A stretch of 64,000 bases of DNA from Brevibacillus parabrevis (GCF_003710905.1 NZ_RHHV01000021.1:62001-126000); one strand, 5' to 3'; positions 9,301 to 17,886 are shown, counted from the first letter of the stretch. Numbers and translations: made by a program. The notes: generated from the sequence alone by a model not told the origin.

Positions 9301-11791
9301 TTTGCTGTACAATACCTACACGCTAGACGGCAACCATCTTTTGTCCAGTGCGCCATACGCCGATCAAGAACGTGCGACCACGTATGTCTACAATACAGAC
9401 GGAAGCATCTGGCAGAAAAAAGACCCTGTTGGCACCACCGTATACTTGACTGCCAATTCGATCAGCGATGGTACCAGCTTCGCACCCGCACTCACCCGTA
9501 TGACACTTGCGCCAAACGGGTTGCAAACAGTTCAATATCACGACCGACAAGGCCAGCTCGAAAAAGAAATTCAGCGAGCAGGAGACGGAGCCAAAAACCT
9601 GACCGCCGAGCTTGTCCGAAACTCGTTTGATCAAGTGAAGCAGAAGACAGAAAAAGACCAGTCAGGCAAGACACGCGTTTGGGAGTACCGCTACACCAAT
9701 GACGGCAACCTTACCTATTTGCTGGACCCGGAACAAAACAGCTATCAGTACGAATACGATGCGCTCGGAAATTTGTTGACCGTCACTGAAAATCAGATGC
9801 AGACAACCAAAAATCATTACAATGCTCTATCCTGGAAGCTTAGCGAACAGGATGTGCCATCGGGAGCAACTGAATCTTATTCTTTTAGTCAAAATGGCAC
9901 GCTGAACACCTTTACCGACAAGGCAGGAAATCGCCACGCTTATCGATATACGCCGTTTAACGAGCTGGCAAGCCTGATGACCCGCAATGCTTCCGGTTCC
10001 GTGACCAACTTGGAAACCAGAGACTACGTCCCGAACACGTCACTGGTCCAGAAGGAAACAAACAGCAATGGGGCGGACATCAACCCGGCGGCCAACAACT
10101 ATCGGGAGATCACGTACAGCTACGATGCGTTTCAGCGGTTGAAAAGCCAAACGGTATTTGGCCGCACGTATCAATTGGGATATACGGACAATGACGATGC
10201 GAAAGACTCACTGACCTATCCGGACGGAACCGTAATCCACTATGAATATGATCCGGCAGGGCGGTTACAGGAAGTAAACAGCCCGCTGACAGGAAAAATT
10301 CAGTACGACTACCATATGAAAGCCAGCGGGGAAAGCTATCAGCTTGCGTATCCGAACGGTTTCAAAGTAGAACGGGATTTGGACTCGTTTGGGCAAGTAG
10401 AAAAAATGACGCATCGAAAAGAAAGTCCCGTGTGGAGTGAAAACAACGAGTATTCGTTCGGCAATGTCGTTTCCAGCGAAAAAAATGGAACGCTGTACCG
10501 ATACGATTATGACAAAGTCGATCGTCTGACCAAAGAAGTTGTTCCAGGAACCACGAACCAGTATACGTATGACGGTCGCGGGAATCGCTCCGCTTTTGCA
10601 GGAAAACGACCTGCCGACAAAGGTGTGACCACCTATACGTTTGACGAACGGAATCGACTGCGAAGTGCGACCAACCATACGACCGGATTGGATGCGACCT
10701 ACACGTATTTCGGGAACGGACTGCGTGCCACCAAGACGGAAAATGGTGTGCAAACAAAATACGTGTACATGGACGGAAACGTCTTGGAGGAGCTGGATGC
10801 GAACGGCAATGCGATTGCCCGCAATGTTTGGGGCAATGAGCTGCTGTTCCGCAAAGACTTCCTCACCGATAAAGGCGGATATTACGCGTATAACAGCCAT
10901 GGGGATGTCGTCTCGATTTTGGACGAATCAGGACAAGAACAAAACAAATACGAGTACGACACGTGGGGCAATGTCATCTCCAAGACAGAGGGAATGTCCA
11001 ACCCGTTTCAGTACAGCGGAGAAATCTACGACGAGAAGAGCGGCTTTTACTATTTGCGTGCCCGGTATTATGATCCGAGGGTCGGGAGGTTTATTTCGGA
11101 GGATACGTATAAGGGTACGGTGGATAATCCGTTGTCGTTGAATCGGTATACGTATGTTCTTAACAATCCATTGATTTTTATTGATCCTACTGGACATGCT
11201 GAGATTTCTTTACGAGCAGTTTGGCTTGGAATGACCAAAGCTGGTGACGAATTACCAGGGGCTTTGAAAAAAGCAGGAGTCGAATATGTAGGAGTAGAAA
11301 ATGTTAACACACTTTCAAACGGGAACTGGGATTCAGATGATGCCTTTGCAGCTGGTAGTGTTGCCATTAATATTGTTCCTGTAGGGAAGTTGCTTAAAAC
11401 CACTAAAGCAGGAACTAAAACTGCAGTAAATGCATTTAAGAGTTCAAAAGGATTACCACAAAGTATTCGCGATATGATGAAATCCCAGAAGATTGCACCT
11501 GACATTTTAGATAAGGGAGTCCATTTTAATGTAGGAAAAATCGAAATAACTGTTGTTCCTACAAATCAAGGAGGTATTGCTTTTAAACCGACTCATCCAG
11601 GGATGGCAGCAAAAAATCCTAGTCAATATAATTCTGCTCTTAAACAAGCAGAAGAAGCTATTCAACATCCAGAATTTAGAGAATGGTTATTGAAACATGC
11701 TCAAAGAGGATTGGAGTTATCTAAATCGGGAAAACCAGGGAAAGGAGCAGAGTTTAATTTCCTGATAAAAGCATTGGAGGATATGAAGTGA
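6347..11791 (+). CDS. Rhs/YD-repeat wall protein with C-terminal toxin tip
   Basis: Large secreted polymorphic-toxin protein of about 1,814 residues. I prefer ATG 6347, which has GAGGAG 10 nt upstream; a GTG at 6326 is also open. A signal peptide is followed by an Ala/Gln-rich N-terminal region. A long array of YD repeats (YxYDxxGRL-type) would form the Rhs shell. The Rhs core ends with the diagnostic YYLRARYYDPRVGRFISEDT segment and a DPTGH boundary near nt 11195. After that the last roughly 195 residues change character: the DNA becomes clearly AT-richer and the codons differ, as expected for a horizontally exchanged toxin tip. I cannot assign this tip to a known toxin fold. Its last part (HFNVGKIEITVV to the end) is probably the active domain. 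The next gene overlaps the stop codon and is the likely immunity gene. Confidence 0.85.
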   Translation: MRIRYGWSKMITILLGLSLLTPNLALAKTEAVQANPEAAQQDENQKAATKKWLAAYQNAKQQGNAPKQQNPDEQPIFLQEQVTSKEWDSIRPEDAWKLYQWKDRSVLQLAAYFYPQFDRFLSHHEQVEKYGWSDDTVNQKLDKLTKAQMTKLSTLLPAIKTYQERRNERAAVPQARALAAQATTLPEDAMFETEGLTYKYQRTNTDNPVDELYRAANVQEVDVQLEGKHGMDLTVERRYSSLDAMTERIYFSTSGKNKTAPLQGNNDGLPEGWSFNFPQFQEVSKENAKCTFRSDDSKYTCGSVSEGKRYIFTLEDGTILESSSIKGEWVNTPYKPNAGMLSYRQPSGEFGEKHIVTLSVDGNTYEFGEDENYRGDVMYRIFLVKKTNAYGDTIRYRIPEDYRLPIEITDSVGRLIVMERGGGVVLKVYQDASETKLLKHLEYDSDYATNTDRVVEHSITGGESKVIAEYSYLDPKTYGKAEFDLHAGYGFPAPNGVIDFNDGGLESTAYTDLDKERRNTVEYKLLKQVNYPVEGLSMTYTYSLYQPDAPGFLDRGVTRIYHDKEALTYTSYLPVTAVNFRFAKTPHPDQPGTEWYSYTKYYPHITKEIWKSPKAQSVRFAKQSLTRDGALVVSRTLQDGLPSEDKSYTPNQDRNFVLQSVKNYVGNGGDNETIPGELSFTEEGKTYRYNPVSYTSYLYKERDTKPSYVYSFLGRPASMTADADVYAFLLSPSLNRLSKVQARLDRYAQTIQYNYNAYGDVTKEIDPKGNITTREYVNPLLLSALRMPASITKTAADNPEHYHKETYTYNSKGLLATEKIIDSYPDGGSAKVMQVDRAYTYNDNKQLTSATETSTGPDAKTVTQNITGYDPLGLYPVDINLRVEVSTGQMQTLHHGFAYDGMGRLTNRVYPDDMAVLYEYDLLGRRTKESVTSKEQTRTTTYAYDDTARKVTMVLPNGTKLVTQFTPFGEIEYKEQVAANGTSRPLLYNTYTLDGNHLLSSAPYADQERATTYVYNTDGSIWQKKDPVGTTVYLTANSISDGTSFAPALTRMTLAPNGLQTVQYHDRQGQLEKEIQRAGDGAKNLTAELVRNSFDQVKQKTEKDQSGKTRVWEYRYTNDGNLTYLLDPEQNSYQYEYDALGNLLTVTENQMQTTKNHYNALSWKLSEQDVPSGATESYSFSQNGTLNTFTDKAGNRHAYRYTPFNELASLMTRNASGSVTNLETRDYVPNTSLVQKETNSNGADINPAANNYREITYSYDAFQRLKSQTVFGRTYQLGYTDNDDAKDSLTYPDGTVIHYEYDPAGRLQEVNSPLTGKIQYDYHMKASGESYQLAYPNGFKVERDLDSFGQVEKMTHRKESPVWSENNEYSFGNVVSSEKNGTLYRYDYDKVDRLTKEVVPGTTNQYTYDGRGNRSAFAGKRPADKGVTTYTFDERNRLRSATNHTTGLDATYTYFGNGLRATKTENGVQTKYVYMDGNVLEELDANGNAIARNVWGNELLFRKDFLTDKGGYYAYNSHGDVVSILDESGQEQNKYEYDTWGNVISKTEGMSNPFQYSGEIYDEKSGFYYLRARYYDPRVGRFISEDTYKGTVDNPLSLNRYTYVLNNPLIFIDPTGHAEISLRAVWLGMTKAGDELPGALKKAGVEYVGVENVNTLSNGNWDSDDAFAAGSVAINIVPVGKLLKTTKAGTKTAVNAFKSSKGLPQSIRDMMKSQKIAPDILDKGVHFNVGKIEITVVPTNQGGIAFKPTHPGMAAKNPSQYNSALKQAEEAIQHPEFREWLLKHAQRGLELSKSGKPGKGAEFNFLIKALEDMK

Positions 11792-12249
11792 GGATAACAA
11801 TTGACTTTATGAAATTACTAACAACAGGTAGCCTAGGAAACTTTACAGGAGGAGAAACGGAAGAAGAAATCATAAATTTGATTGGACAACCTGAAATTTA
11901 TACACCCGAAAGAAAGTCATATCCCGCTTTTGTTATTTATGGGGACTTGGAATTTCGACTCCGTAAAAATAAGATAGAAACAGTAGTGATTACTCTTAAT
12001 AATGGCACTATAAACATGCCTAATAGTATTGAAATCAAAAACTTCAATGGAGGAAATGAACTAACAATTGATTTCATTAAGGGACTATTAAGCGAGAATG
12101 GTGTGTCGTGGACACTAGATAGTGTAATGTCCGATCAATATCAAGCTAATTATGTATCGGACAAAGGTGTTCACTTTGCATTTGATTTAGAAGAGTCAGG
12201 AGTTTTAACTAAGATCGGTATCGAGTATAAATTGATGGCTAATTCTTAA
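11788..12249 (+). CDS. Probable immunity protein for the Rhs tip
   Basis: This 153-residue cytosolic protein has no signal peptide or membrane helix. Its GTG start overlaps the TGA stop of the Rhs gene (GTGA), which couples their translation. The DNA is as AT-rich as the Rhs tip, so the pair probably arrived together. The segment EEEIINLIGQPEIYTP and the following strands suggest a small alpha/beta immunity fold, but I do not recognise the family. The immunity role is inferred from position, size and base composition alone. Confidence 0.6.
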   Translation: MRITIDFMKLLTTGSLGNFTGGETEEEIINLIGQPEIYTPERKSYPAFVIYGDLEFRLRKNKIETVVITLNNGTINMPNSIEIKNFNGGNELTIDFIKGLLSENGVSWTLDSVMSDQYQANYVSDKGVHFAFDLEESGVLTKIGIEYKLMANS

Positions 12250-12258
12250 TCAAGGTAT

Positions 12259-12300
12259 CCCAAACGAGTAATTTACGCTCGTTTGGGGTTCTTTAATTTT
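12259..12300 (+). terminator. Rho-independent terminator of the Rhs operon
   Basis: A perfect 10-bp stem (CCCAAACGAG with CTCGTTTGGG) is closed by a 9-nt loop and followed by a T-rich tail. It begins 10 nt after the immunity stop. Confidence 0.9.
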
Positions 12301-12361
12301 TCCTAAAGAAGCAAGGTGAAAATTTATAGTATTCCTGTTTCATGAAGACAGGTGTGTGAAC

Positions 12362-12475
12362 ATGTTTAAGCCCGAAACAAAAACAGCCATTCTTCAAGGA
12401 TACAAAGTAAATACTCAAAAAGCTTATTCAAGAGTTTTTCAACCTAACAATGAAGTTCGAAGTGGAACAAGATAA
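12362..12475 (+). CDS. Very short ORF, possible remnant
   Basis: This 37-codon frame (MFKPETKTAI start, VRSGTR end) sits just after the Rhs terminator in AT-rich DNA. It is read in the same direction as the Rhs operon and has only a weak ribosome binding site. It may be a leftover of a displaced Rhs tip or immunity gene, or not a gene at all. Nothing else is visible between 12301 and 12493. Confidence 0.2.
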   Translation: MFKPETKTAILQGYKVNTQKAYSRVFQPNNEVRSGTR

Positions 12476-12493
12476 GGATTTGCTCATAAATCC

Positions 12494-13726
12494 CTAACGC
12501 CAAACCCTCACCGGCAGCCTCACCAGGGCTTGACCAGCAGCGGAAGGTTGCAAATTCGCCTCCAGATCGAAGCCCGGAACAGGTTCAATGCGCGAGAACG
12601 CCTTGATGAAGTGGTGAAAAGCTTTGTTTGCTTCCATTCTCGCCAAGGGGGCACCGAGACAGATATGCGGTCCATTGCTGAACGATTGATGCCGATTGTT
12701 GTTTTTCCGGTGGATGTTCAAAGCAAAAGGGTCTTCAAACACAGCCTGATCAAAATTGGCTGCGCTCATCCAGGCAATCACGACATCTCCTTTTTTCAAC
12801 TCAACACCCAAGACATCGTTATCTTCCTTCACCGTGCGATCCATTTTGCTAATGTGAAAACGATAGCGCAGCATCTCCTCGACAAAAAGCGGGACGAGGT
12901 CGAGGTCGCTTCTCAGTTCAGCGTAAAGGTTCGGATTGTCGTACAGCAAGGAATAAAACGAGTTGGCCAACAGGAGGCTGGTTGTCTCGATGCCCGCCCC
13001 CAAAATAAACATCGTGATGGTAACAATATCTTCATCCGTCAACTTGTCTCCCTCGTATTCTGCCTGAATCAGATCAGAAATGATGTCGTCTGCAAGGTGC
13101 GTTCTTTTATCGACCACGAAAGGGTGCAAGTAAGCAAAAAACTCTTTTGCCGCCTGTTCCTTCTGTTGATGAACTTCCTCGTTCTTTTCCTTTTGAATCG
13201 GCATGAACAAAAGATCGACCCATTTTTTGAACAGCCATTTGTCTTGATGCGGCACGCCAAGCAGCTCGGCCATGATGATGATAGGCAGCGGAGTGGTAAA
13301 ATCTTGGACGATATCCACTTCTGTTTTTGCTTCCATTTCGCGAATCAGCTCGTTCACGACTTGTTCGACACGCGGCTCCCACTCTTTTAGGCTGCGCGGC
13401 GTGAAAGCAGCCGAGAACAAGGAACGCGCCTTGCGATGTTCGGGAGGATCACTGTCGTGGATATTGAGACGTTCTGGAAAAGAGCCTTCCTTAGTACCAG
13501 CCCCGACATTGACAAGCGTCCGTTGGCGTACGCTCGAAAACAGGGCATAGTCGGTCAGCACCCGCTTCACATCTTCATAGCGGAACACATTCCACGTATT
13601 CGTGCCCGCATGATAAAAAACGGGCTGCTCTGCAAGCATTTTCTTGTACCATGCCACCGGAAAAAAATGTTCGGATTTCGTTTGGAAATCCGTTATCTCA
13701 GACGGTGAATACGCCTGCTTTTCCAT
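12494..13726 (-). CDS. Cytochrome P450 (soluble bacterial class)
   Basis: Haem-thiolate monooxygenase of 410 residues, the usual length for a soluble bacterial P450. All family signatures are present: the I-helix oxygen-binding AGIETT at 244-249, the K-helix ExxR at E284-R287 and the haem loop FSNGPHICLG with the axial Cys at 356. There is no membrane anchor. An AGAGGTG ribosome binding site precedes the ATG, and a TATAAT hexamer lies in the divergent gap at 13752-13757. No ferredoxin or reductase gene is adjacent, so electrons must come from elsewhere. It is 15 kb from the NRPS-PKS operon and on the opposite strand, so I do not assign it to that pathway. The substrate is unknown. Confidence 0.93.
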   Translation of the reverse strand: MEKQAYSPSEITDFQTKSEHFFPVAWYKKMLAEQPVFYHAGTNTWNVFRYEDVKRVLTDYALFSSVRQRTLVNVGAGTKEGSFPERLNIHDSDPPEHRKARSLFSAAFTPRSLKEWEPRVEQVVNELIREMEAKTEVDIVQDFTTPLPIIIMAELLGVPHQDKWLFKKWVDLLFMPIQKEKNEEVHQQKEQAAKEFFAYLHPFVVDKRTHLADDIISDLIQAEYEGDKLTDEDIVTITMFILGAGIETTSLLLANSFYSLLYDNPNLYAELRSDLDLVPLFVEEMLRYRFHISKMDRTVKEDNDVLGVELKKGDVVIAWMSAANFDQAVFEDPFALNIHRKNNNRHQSFSNGPHICLGAPLARMEANKAFHHFIKAFSRIEPVPGFDLEANLQPSAAGQALVRLPVRVWR

Positions 13727-13832
13727 CTACATCACCTCTTGAATTTGTCCATTATAGGGTGGATAATAAAGGGAATTTTATGCGCAAAAGCTTTTCAAAA
13801 GGGAATGGAGAAGGACAAGGAGAAGAACAAAC

Positions 13833-14231
13833 ATGACGTTAAAAATAGCTTTGGACAGCGTAGTGATTCATGAAACACCGCTGGAAGAAATCCACTTTGA
13901 CACCAATACCATTGCGGTTACATTTGATGACGCAGATGAAAAAAGGTGGAAACTGACGTTTAAACCTTACCAGGCGATCCAAACGACGACAATCGATTGC
14001 TACCCGTTTTCCAATCTGGTCATCGACGAGGCGATTGACGAGAACGGATATTTCCAGCGCTATTTGCTGGAAGTGACGGATTCCCAATGGATAAAAGCGT
14101 TACAGGATGAACTGAGGTTGATCGACCCGCATGCTACTTTCCTGGAGAAAGCGCATCATTACATTTTCCCATTTCAAGATATTGTCGTGGAAATCATAGC
14201 TTGGGGCTATCAGCTGGAGGAAGTGTACTGA
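13833..14231 (+). CDS. Hypothetical 132-residue protein
   Basis: An acidic, probably cytosolic protein with alternating beta-strand-like segments (TIAVTFDDADEKRWKLTF, YLLEVTDSQWI) and a final aromatic-rich stretch. It starts with ATG after an AGGAGAAGAA ribosome binding site. It is transcribed divergently from the P450 across a gap of about 105 nt. I do not recognise the family. The layout resembles small stand-alone immunity or stress proteins, but there is no partner to support that. Confidence 0.6.
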   Translation: MTLKIALDSVVIHETPLEEIHFDTNTIAVTFDDADEKRWKLTFKPYQAIQTTTIDCYPFSNLVIDEAIDENGYFQRYLLEVTDSQWIKALQDELRLIDPHATFLEKAHHYIFPFQDIVVEIIAWGYQLEEVY

Positions 14232-14385
14232 GTCTTTTGCACACCTGACCACATTTTTTATCGACAAACAATTCCAATCCGAGCAAAGAGCAAATCCAAA
14301 CCCAAACCCTCCAGCAGACCAAGGCGTGGTCTAGCTTGCGGGTTTCTTGGGGAGAAGTCGTTCCTACTTGAAAGGAGAGGTCATC

Positions 14386-15042
14386 ATGAAAGTTGCGATC
14401 ATGCTTTTCGATGGAATCACCGCGCTGGATGCGATCGGCCCATACGACGTTTTTGCTGCTACCTTGCAGTGGGAAGTGAAGTTTGTCGCCAAGCAAAAAG
14501 GATTGGTCAAACTGGACTCGAACATGGGCTACCTGCACGCGGATTACGATTTTTCCGAAGTGACTTCCGCCGACATCCTGGTTGTGCCCGGATGCAGCCC
14601 GCCTCACTATAAAACGCCGATGAATGACGAAGAAACGTTGGCGTGGATTCGCCGCATCCACGAGACGAGCAAATGGACGACGTCGGTGTGCAACGGCTCC
14701 CTGATTTTAAGTGCCGCAGGGCTGTTGAATGGCGTCGTTGCCACCAGCCATTGGGGGTCGTTCGATTTGCTCGCATCACTTGGCGCCATCCCGACGGAAG
14801 AGAGAGTCGTTCGCCAGGAGAAAATCGTCACAGCAGCGGGCGTTTCCTCCGGGATCGACATGGCCCTCCAATTGGTCGCATGGGAATTGGGCGAACAGAT
14901 GGGACAAGCTGTACAGCTGATTTTGGAATACGATCCCAAGCCGCCGTTTGACACAGGTTCACCGCAGAAAGCGCCAGCGCAATTGGTGGAGCAGATCAGA
15001 GCAATGCTGCAAGCGTTTGCCGAAAAGGAACCAAGCATGTAA
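14386..15042 (+). CDS. DJ-1/PfpI superfamily protein (isonitrile hydratase-like)
   Basis: Cytosolic class I glutamine-amidotransferase-like protein of 218 residues. ATG 14386 is chosen because AAAGGAGAGG lies 6 nt upstream. The nucleophile elbow is TSVCNGSLIL with Cys102. The LDAIGPYDVF segment near the N-terminus and ATSHW after the elbow match the pattern of isonitrile hydratase-type members rather than chaperone DJ-1. No AraC DNA-binding domain is attached, so it is not a GlxA-type regulator. It is monocistronic with its own terminator. The reaction may be hydration of an isonitrile or detoxification of a reactive carbonyl; the exact substrate cannot be read from the sequence. Confidence 0.82.
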   Translation: MKVAIMLFDGITALDAIGPYDVFAATLQWEVKFVAKQKGLVKLDSNMGYLHADYDFSEVTSADILVVPGCSPPHYKTPMNDEETLAWIRRIHETSKWTTSVCNGSLILSAAGLLNGVVATSHWGSFDLLASLGAIPTEERVVRQEKIVTAAGVSSGIDMALQLVAWELGEQMGQAVQLILEYDPKPPFDTGSPQKAPAQLVEQIRAMLQAFAEKEPSM

Positions 15043-15062
15043 ATACAAAGACCAGCCAGAAA

Positions 15063-15094
15063 AGAAGGAGCATTCAGCGCTCCTTCTTTTTTGA
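15063..15094 (+). terminator. Rho-independent terminator after the DJ-1/PfpI gene
   Basis: A perfect 10-bp stem (AAGAAGGAGC with GCTCCTTCTT) with a 7-nt loop and a T tract. Confidence 0.9.
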
Positions 15095-15299
15095 TTGCTC
15101 GTTAGCTCCGTCTTTCCACATAATAAACTCTTATATGATAAAACCCGATCGGAATGATATTATTTATCGCAGTGATAGAACAGTCGCTTGGCAGCAACCG
15201 CAACGAGGAGCTGGCAAAATGGACGATCTGTATGTTTTTGTCATTTTCCCGGGAACCAGGGCTTTCTGTTTTGCATAATACAGGCAGAAAACAAAGGAG

Positions 15300-15836
15300 G
15301 TGGTTCAACTGGATGAGAGTCAATTAGAAGCGTGGGTGGAGGCGTACACGGACCGGCTTGTGCGGCTTGCCTATACATATGTGCGCGATTGGGCGCTTGC
15401 CGAGGATCGGGTGCAAGATGCGTTTCTCAAAGCGTACTGCCAATACCACCAATTTCAGCCCGGAAAAGACCCGTTTCCTTGGCTGGCCCGTATTACGATC
15501 AACGAATGCAAGATGTCCTGGCGAAGAACGTGGCGCGAAGTCGTGACAGAAATTTTTCCGCCCCGCATGAGCAAAAGCGCCGAGATCATCACGATGGAAA
15601 AGCTGGATGCAGCGCTCTGCTACCAGTTTGTGCTAGACCTGGTGGAACCATTTCGCACGCCTATCATCCTCTACTATTTTGAAGATTTGTCCATTGAACA
15701 AATCAGTGACATCCTCAGCGTAAGCAAAGGCACTGTCAAATCCCGTTTGGCCCGGGGCAGAGAGAAGCTTTACCGGACCATGGTGAAGGAGGGTAGCCAT
15801 GGAAAAGCAGTTGAAAAATGCGAAACATCAATATGA
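15300..15836 (+). CDS. ECF-family sigma-70 factor (intact)
   Basis: A 178-residue ECF sigma factor. Region 2 is visible in YTYVRDWALAEDRVQDAFLKAY and WLARITINECKMSWRR. Region 4 is visible in LSIEQISDILSVSKGTVKSRLARGREKLYR. The start is unusual: GTG 15300 is the last base of an AAAGGAGGTG Shine-Dalgarno run, so it cannot be served by that site. The in-frame CTG at 15309, 6 nt after the run, may be the real start. No in-frame ATG exists nearby and an upstream stop closes the frame. The 3' end overlaps the anti-sigma gene by 38 nt, implying translational coupling. A GGAACC box at 15252-15257 could be part of an autoregulated ECF promoter. Confidence 0.88.
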   Translation: MVQLDESQLEAWVEAYTDRLVRLAYTYVRDWALAEDRVQDAFLKAYCQYHQFQPGKDPFPWLARITINECKMSWRRTWREVVTEIFPPRMSKSAEIITMEKLDAALCYQFVLDLVEPFRTPIILYYFEDLSIEQISDILSVSKGTVKSRLARGREKLYRTMVKEGSHGKAVEKCETSI

Positions 15837-17313
15837 GTCACATTCAGTGGACATGGAAGCTTTCAAAAAGAGGTTGAACCAAAAAATACAGAAGGCCGAA
15901 AGGGAGGGACTGTCCCGTAAAGGGGATGGGTGGACGTTGAAAAAAATAGCGCTTGTGAGTGCTGCTGTTCTGGCAATCGGATTTTCGGGAAGTGTGGCCG
16001 TGTCACCGACTTTTGCCAGCTACATCTCGTCTTTGTGGACGAAGAAGATTGACCCGGGTGTCCAGGAAGCCGTGAACAAAGGGTACGCCAAGCTGGCGAA
16101 GGCGAGTGTGACAGACCAGGGCATTACAATTGAAACATCTGAAGTGATCGCCGACCCCGCCCGGCTGATCGTCGCCATTTCGATGAAAAATGCGCAGGGA
16201 GAGTTTATTTTCCCTGATCCCGATATCGCCGCGAACGAGAACAAGCTGTTTGTGACAGATGAGAACGGCAACGTGATCGCAGACGACATCCAATCGTATT
16301 ATAAAGAAGGAGATATCGGGTATTTCCAGTTTGTTTTAAACGATGCTGTCTCCAAAAAGATGCAGCTGCGAATGGACGTGAAACGAATCCGTCTCAGCGG
16401 CAACCAATACAAGGAAGGCTCATGGAAGCTGACTGTGCCGATCGACATCGAGCAGAGCATGGCGGCAACCACAACTGTCTCTTTGAATCAGACATACACC
16501 ACCCCGCAGGGAATCACCGTTGCGGCTAAATCTATTGTATATTCGCCAAGTGCGACAAGACTTACGTTTGAGACAAGCTGGACAAAAGCGGCGCGGGAGA
16601 GAATCGAGCGAACTGCAAAAAGCGTGGGAGCAACTGCGCAAGAGCGTGAGCTGCTGCATCATCAAAGCCTGGTTTTCCGGATTCTCGATCAAAATGGAAA
16701 AGACATGGTGAAGCTTGACGATCTGCTGGTTGTAAGCGAGGGGGATTCTCCAGCGCCGACCGTGTACGCAAGCCAGAAAATCGTAAAAGAAGGCAGCACA
16801 GAAAAAACGATCCATGAATACGTCTTTTTCTCCGGCCAGACTGAGAAACCGTTGACCTTTGTGCTGACTGGCGTGTCGACGTTTGAACCAAACGATTTCC
16901 GCCTTGCACTCGATCCGGCAACTTTGAAAACAAAGCCTGTCTCTGGCACGAAGGGAAACCATGCCGTCACCGTTACCGACTTGTCTGTGCAACAAAATCC
17001 CGCAACGGGACAAAAAGAGGTCGCTCTGCGAATGAAGGAGCAATCCACCAACTTGCGCATATGGAAGTGGTATTTGACAGACGACAAGGGCCAAGCGTAT
17101 GAGCTGGTGGAAAATCGCGATGGCGAAGGGGAATGCAGCGCGAGCAAAGGGGCGGATGGCGTCTATGTAGAGCAATGCGACAATCAATACTTTGCCAAAG
17201 GAATGACCGCCTTGCCCAAAAAAGCGGCGCTGACGATCCGCTTAGAGCCGGTTCAGCACAGCGATTCCCAGTGGCGAGTCGAGCTGCCTGCTGCCACGCC
17301 TGCGAAAAAGTAA
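15799..17313 (+). CDS. Membrane anti-sigma factor with DUF4179 domain
   Basis: Probable anti-sigma factor for the sigma gene it overlaps. It has 504 residues: a charged cytoplasmic N-terminus (1-47) that would bind the sigma factor, one membrane helix (about 49-67), and a long extracytoplasmic part. The membrane-proximal DUF4179 region follows the helix (about 70-190) and then two further beta-rich domains. GGAGGG lies about 8 nt before the ATG. The same architecture, without the first 114 residues, is seen in the remnant at 2908-4085, so the genome has or had at least two such systems. The outside domain presumably senses an envelope signal; the signal is unknown. Confidence 0.85.
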   Translation: MEKQLKNAKHQYESHSVDMEAFKKRLNQKIQKAEREGLSRKGDGWTLKKIALVSAAVLAIGFSGSVAVSPTFASYISSLWTKKIDPGVQEAVNKGYAKLAKASVTDQGITIETSEVIADPARLIVAISMKNAQGEFIFPDPDIAANENKLFVTDENGNVIADDIQSYYKEGDIGYFQFVLNDAVSKKMQLRMDVKRIRLSGNQYKEGSWKLTVPIDIEQSMAATTTVSLNQTYTTPQGITVAAKSIVYSPSATRLTFETSWTKAARERIERTAKSVGATAQERELLHHQSLVFRILDQNGKDMVKLDDLLVVSEGDSPAPTVYASQKIVKEGSTEKTIHEYVFFSGQTEKPLTFVLTGVSTFEPNDFRLALDPATLKTKPVSGTKGNHAVTVTDLSVQQNPATGQKEVALRMKEQSTNLRIWKWYLTDDKGQAYELVENRDGEGECSASKGADGVYVEQCDNQYFAKGMTALPKKAALTIRLEPVQHSDSQWRVELPAATPAKK

Positions 17314-17513
17314 TCGGCTACGCCTGGCTTGCCTTTTTTCCTTGGACGGAAGCGGAGCATTCTCTCCATTCGAAGTCCACGGCAAGAGGAAAAAGCTCTT
17401 TTTCGCAACTGTCGACCAATTCATACTTTACAAATAGGATTTATGTGTTTTAAACTGAAACTATAGAAAACCACTCCATCACATCAATCCATTCGGCCGA
17501 TCAGTCCACTGAA

Positions 17514-17555
17514 GGCTCCCGCGTCTGTTTTGTTCAAGCGCGCGGGAGCCGTTTT
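17514..17555 (+). terminator. Terminator-like hairpin downstream of the anti-sigma gene
   Basis: GGCTCCCGCG pairs perfectly with CGCGGGAGCC across a 17-nt loop, followed by GTTTTGT. It lies about 200 nt after the anti-sigma stop. The DNA between shows no gene. Confidence 0.6.
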
Positions 17556-17594
17556 GTATTCGGAAACATTTTTCGATTCGACAGGGGGACGCAC

Positions 17595-17873
17595 GTGGAA
17601 TATTATTGTCTGACTTGCCGCCATGTCTTCGCGCCCGGACAAGAGCTGTGCGGACATCTGCAGCAGCTGTTCACATCTGTGCAAGGGGAAAAAATATGGC
17701 GGATACGCTTCTTGCATCGGTTTGCGTATGAATTTTACAGCGATGGGCAAATTCAGGAGCTGATTCGCGACCAGCCTCTGATGGTTTCCGAAGTGCTGTG
17801 CGTCGATCAGTTTGATACGAGGACGCATACGGGCCTGAACGCGATTGGCCAGCGGGTGTCCATTTTCGAGTAG
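17595..17873 (+). CDS. Hypothetical 92-residue protein with N-terminal Cys pair
   Basis: The frame begins with GTG 17595, close behind a CAGGGGGAC ribosome binding site. The N-terminus carries CLTC and, 12 residues on, CGH, which could bind a metal as a small zinc ribbon. The rest is a mix of helix and strand with no signal peptide. I recognise no family. It is followed by a promoter for the ArsR-type gene. Confidence 0.55.
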   Translation: MEYYCLTCRHVFAPGQELCGHLQQLFTSVQGEKIWRIRFLHRFAYEFYSDGQIQELIRDQPLMVSEVLCVDQFDTRTHTGLNAIGQRVSIFE

Positions 17874-17886
17874 CTGTTTCCTGTCA

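Noticed and set aside
12494..13726. P450 as a tailoring enzyme of the NRPS-PKS product
   Set aside because: It is 15 kb away, on the opposite strand, with unrelated operons between. Nothing in the sequence links it to the cluster.
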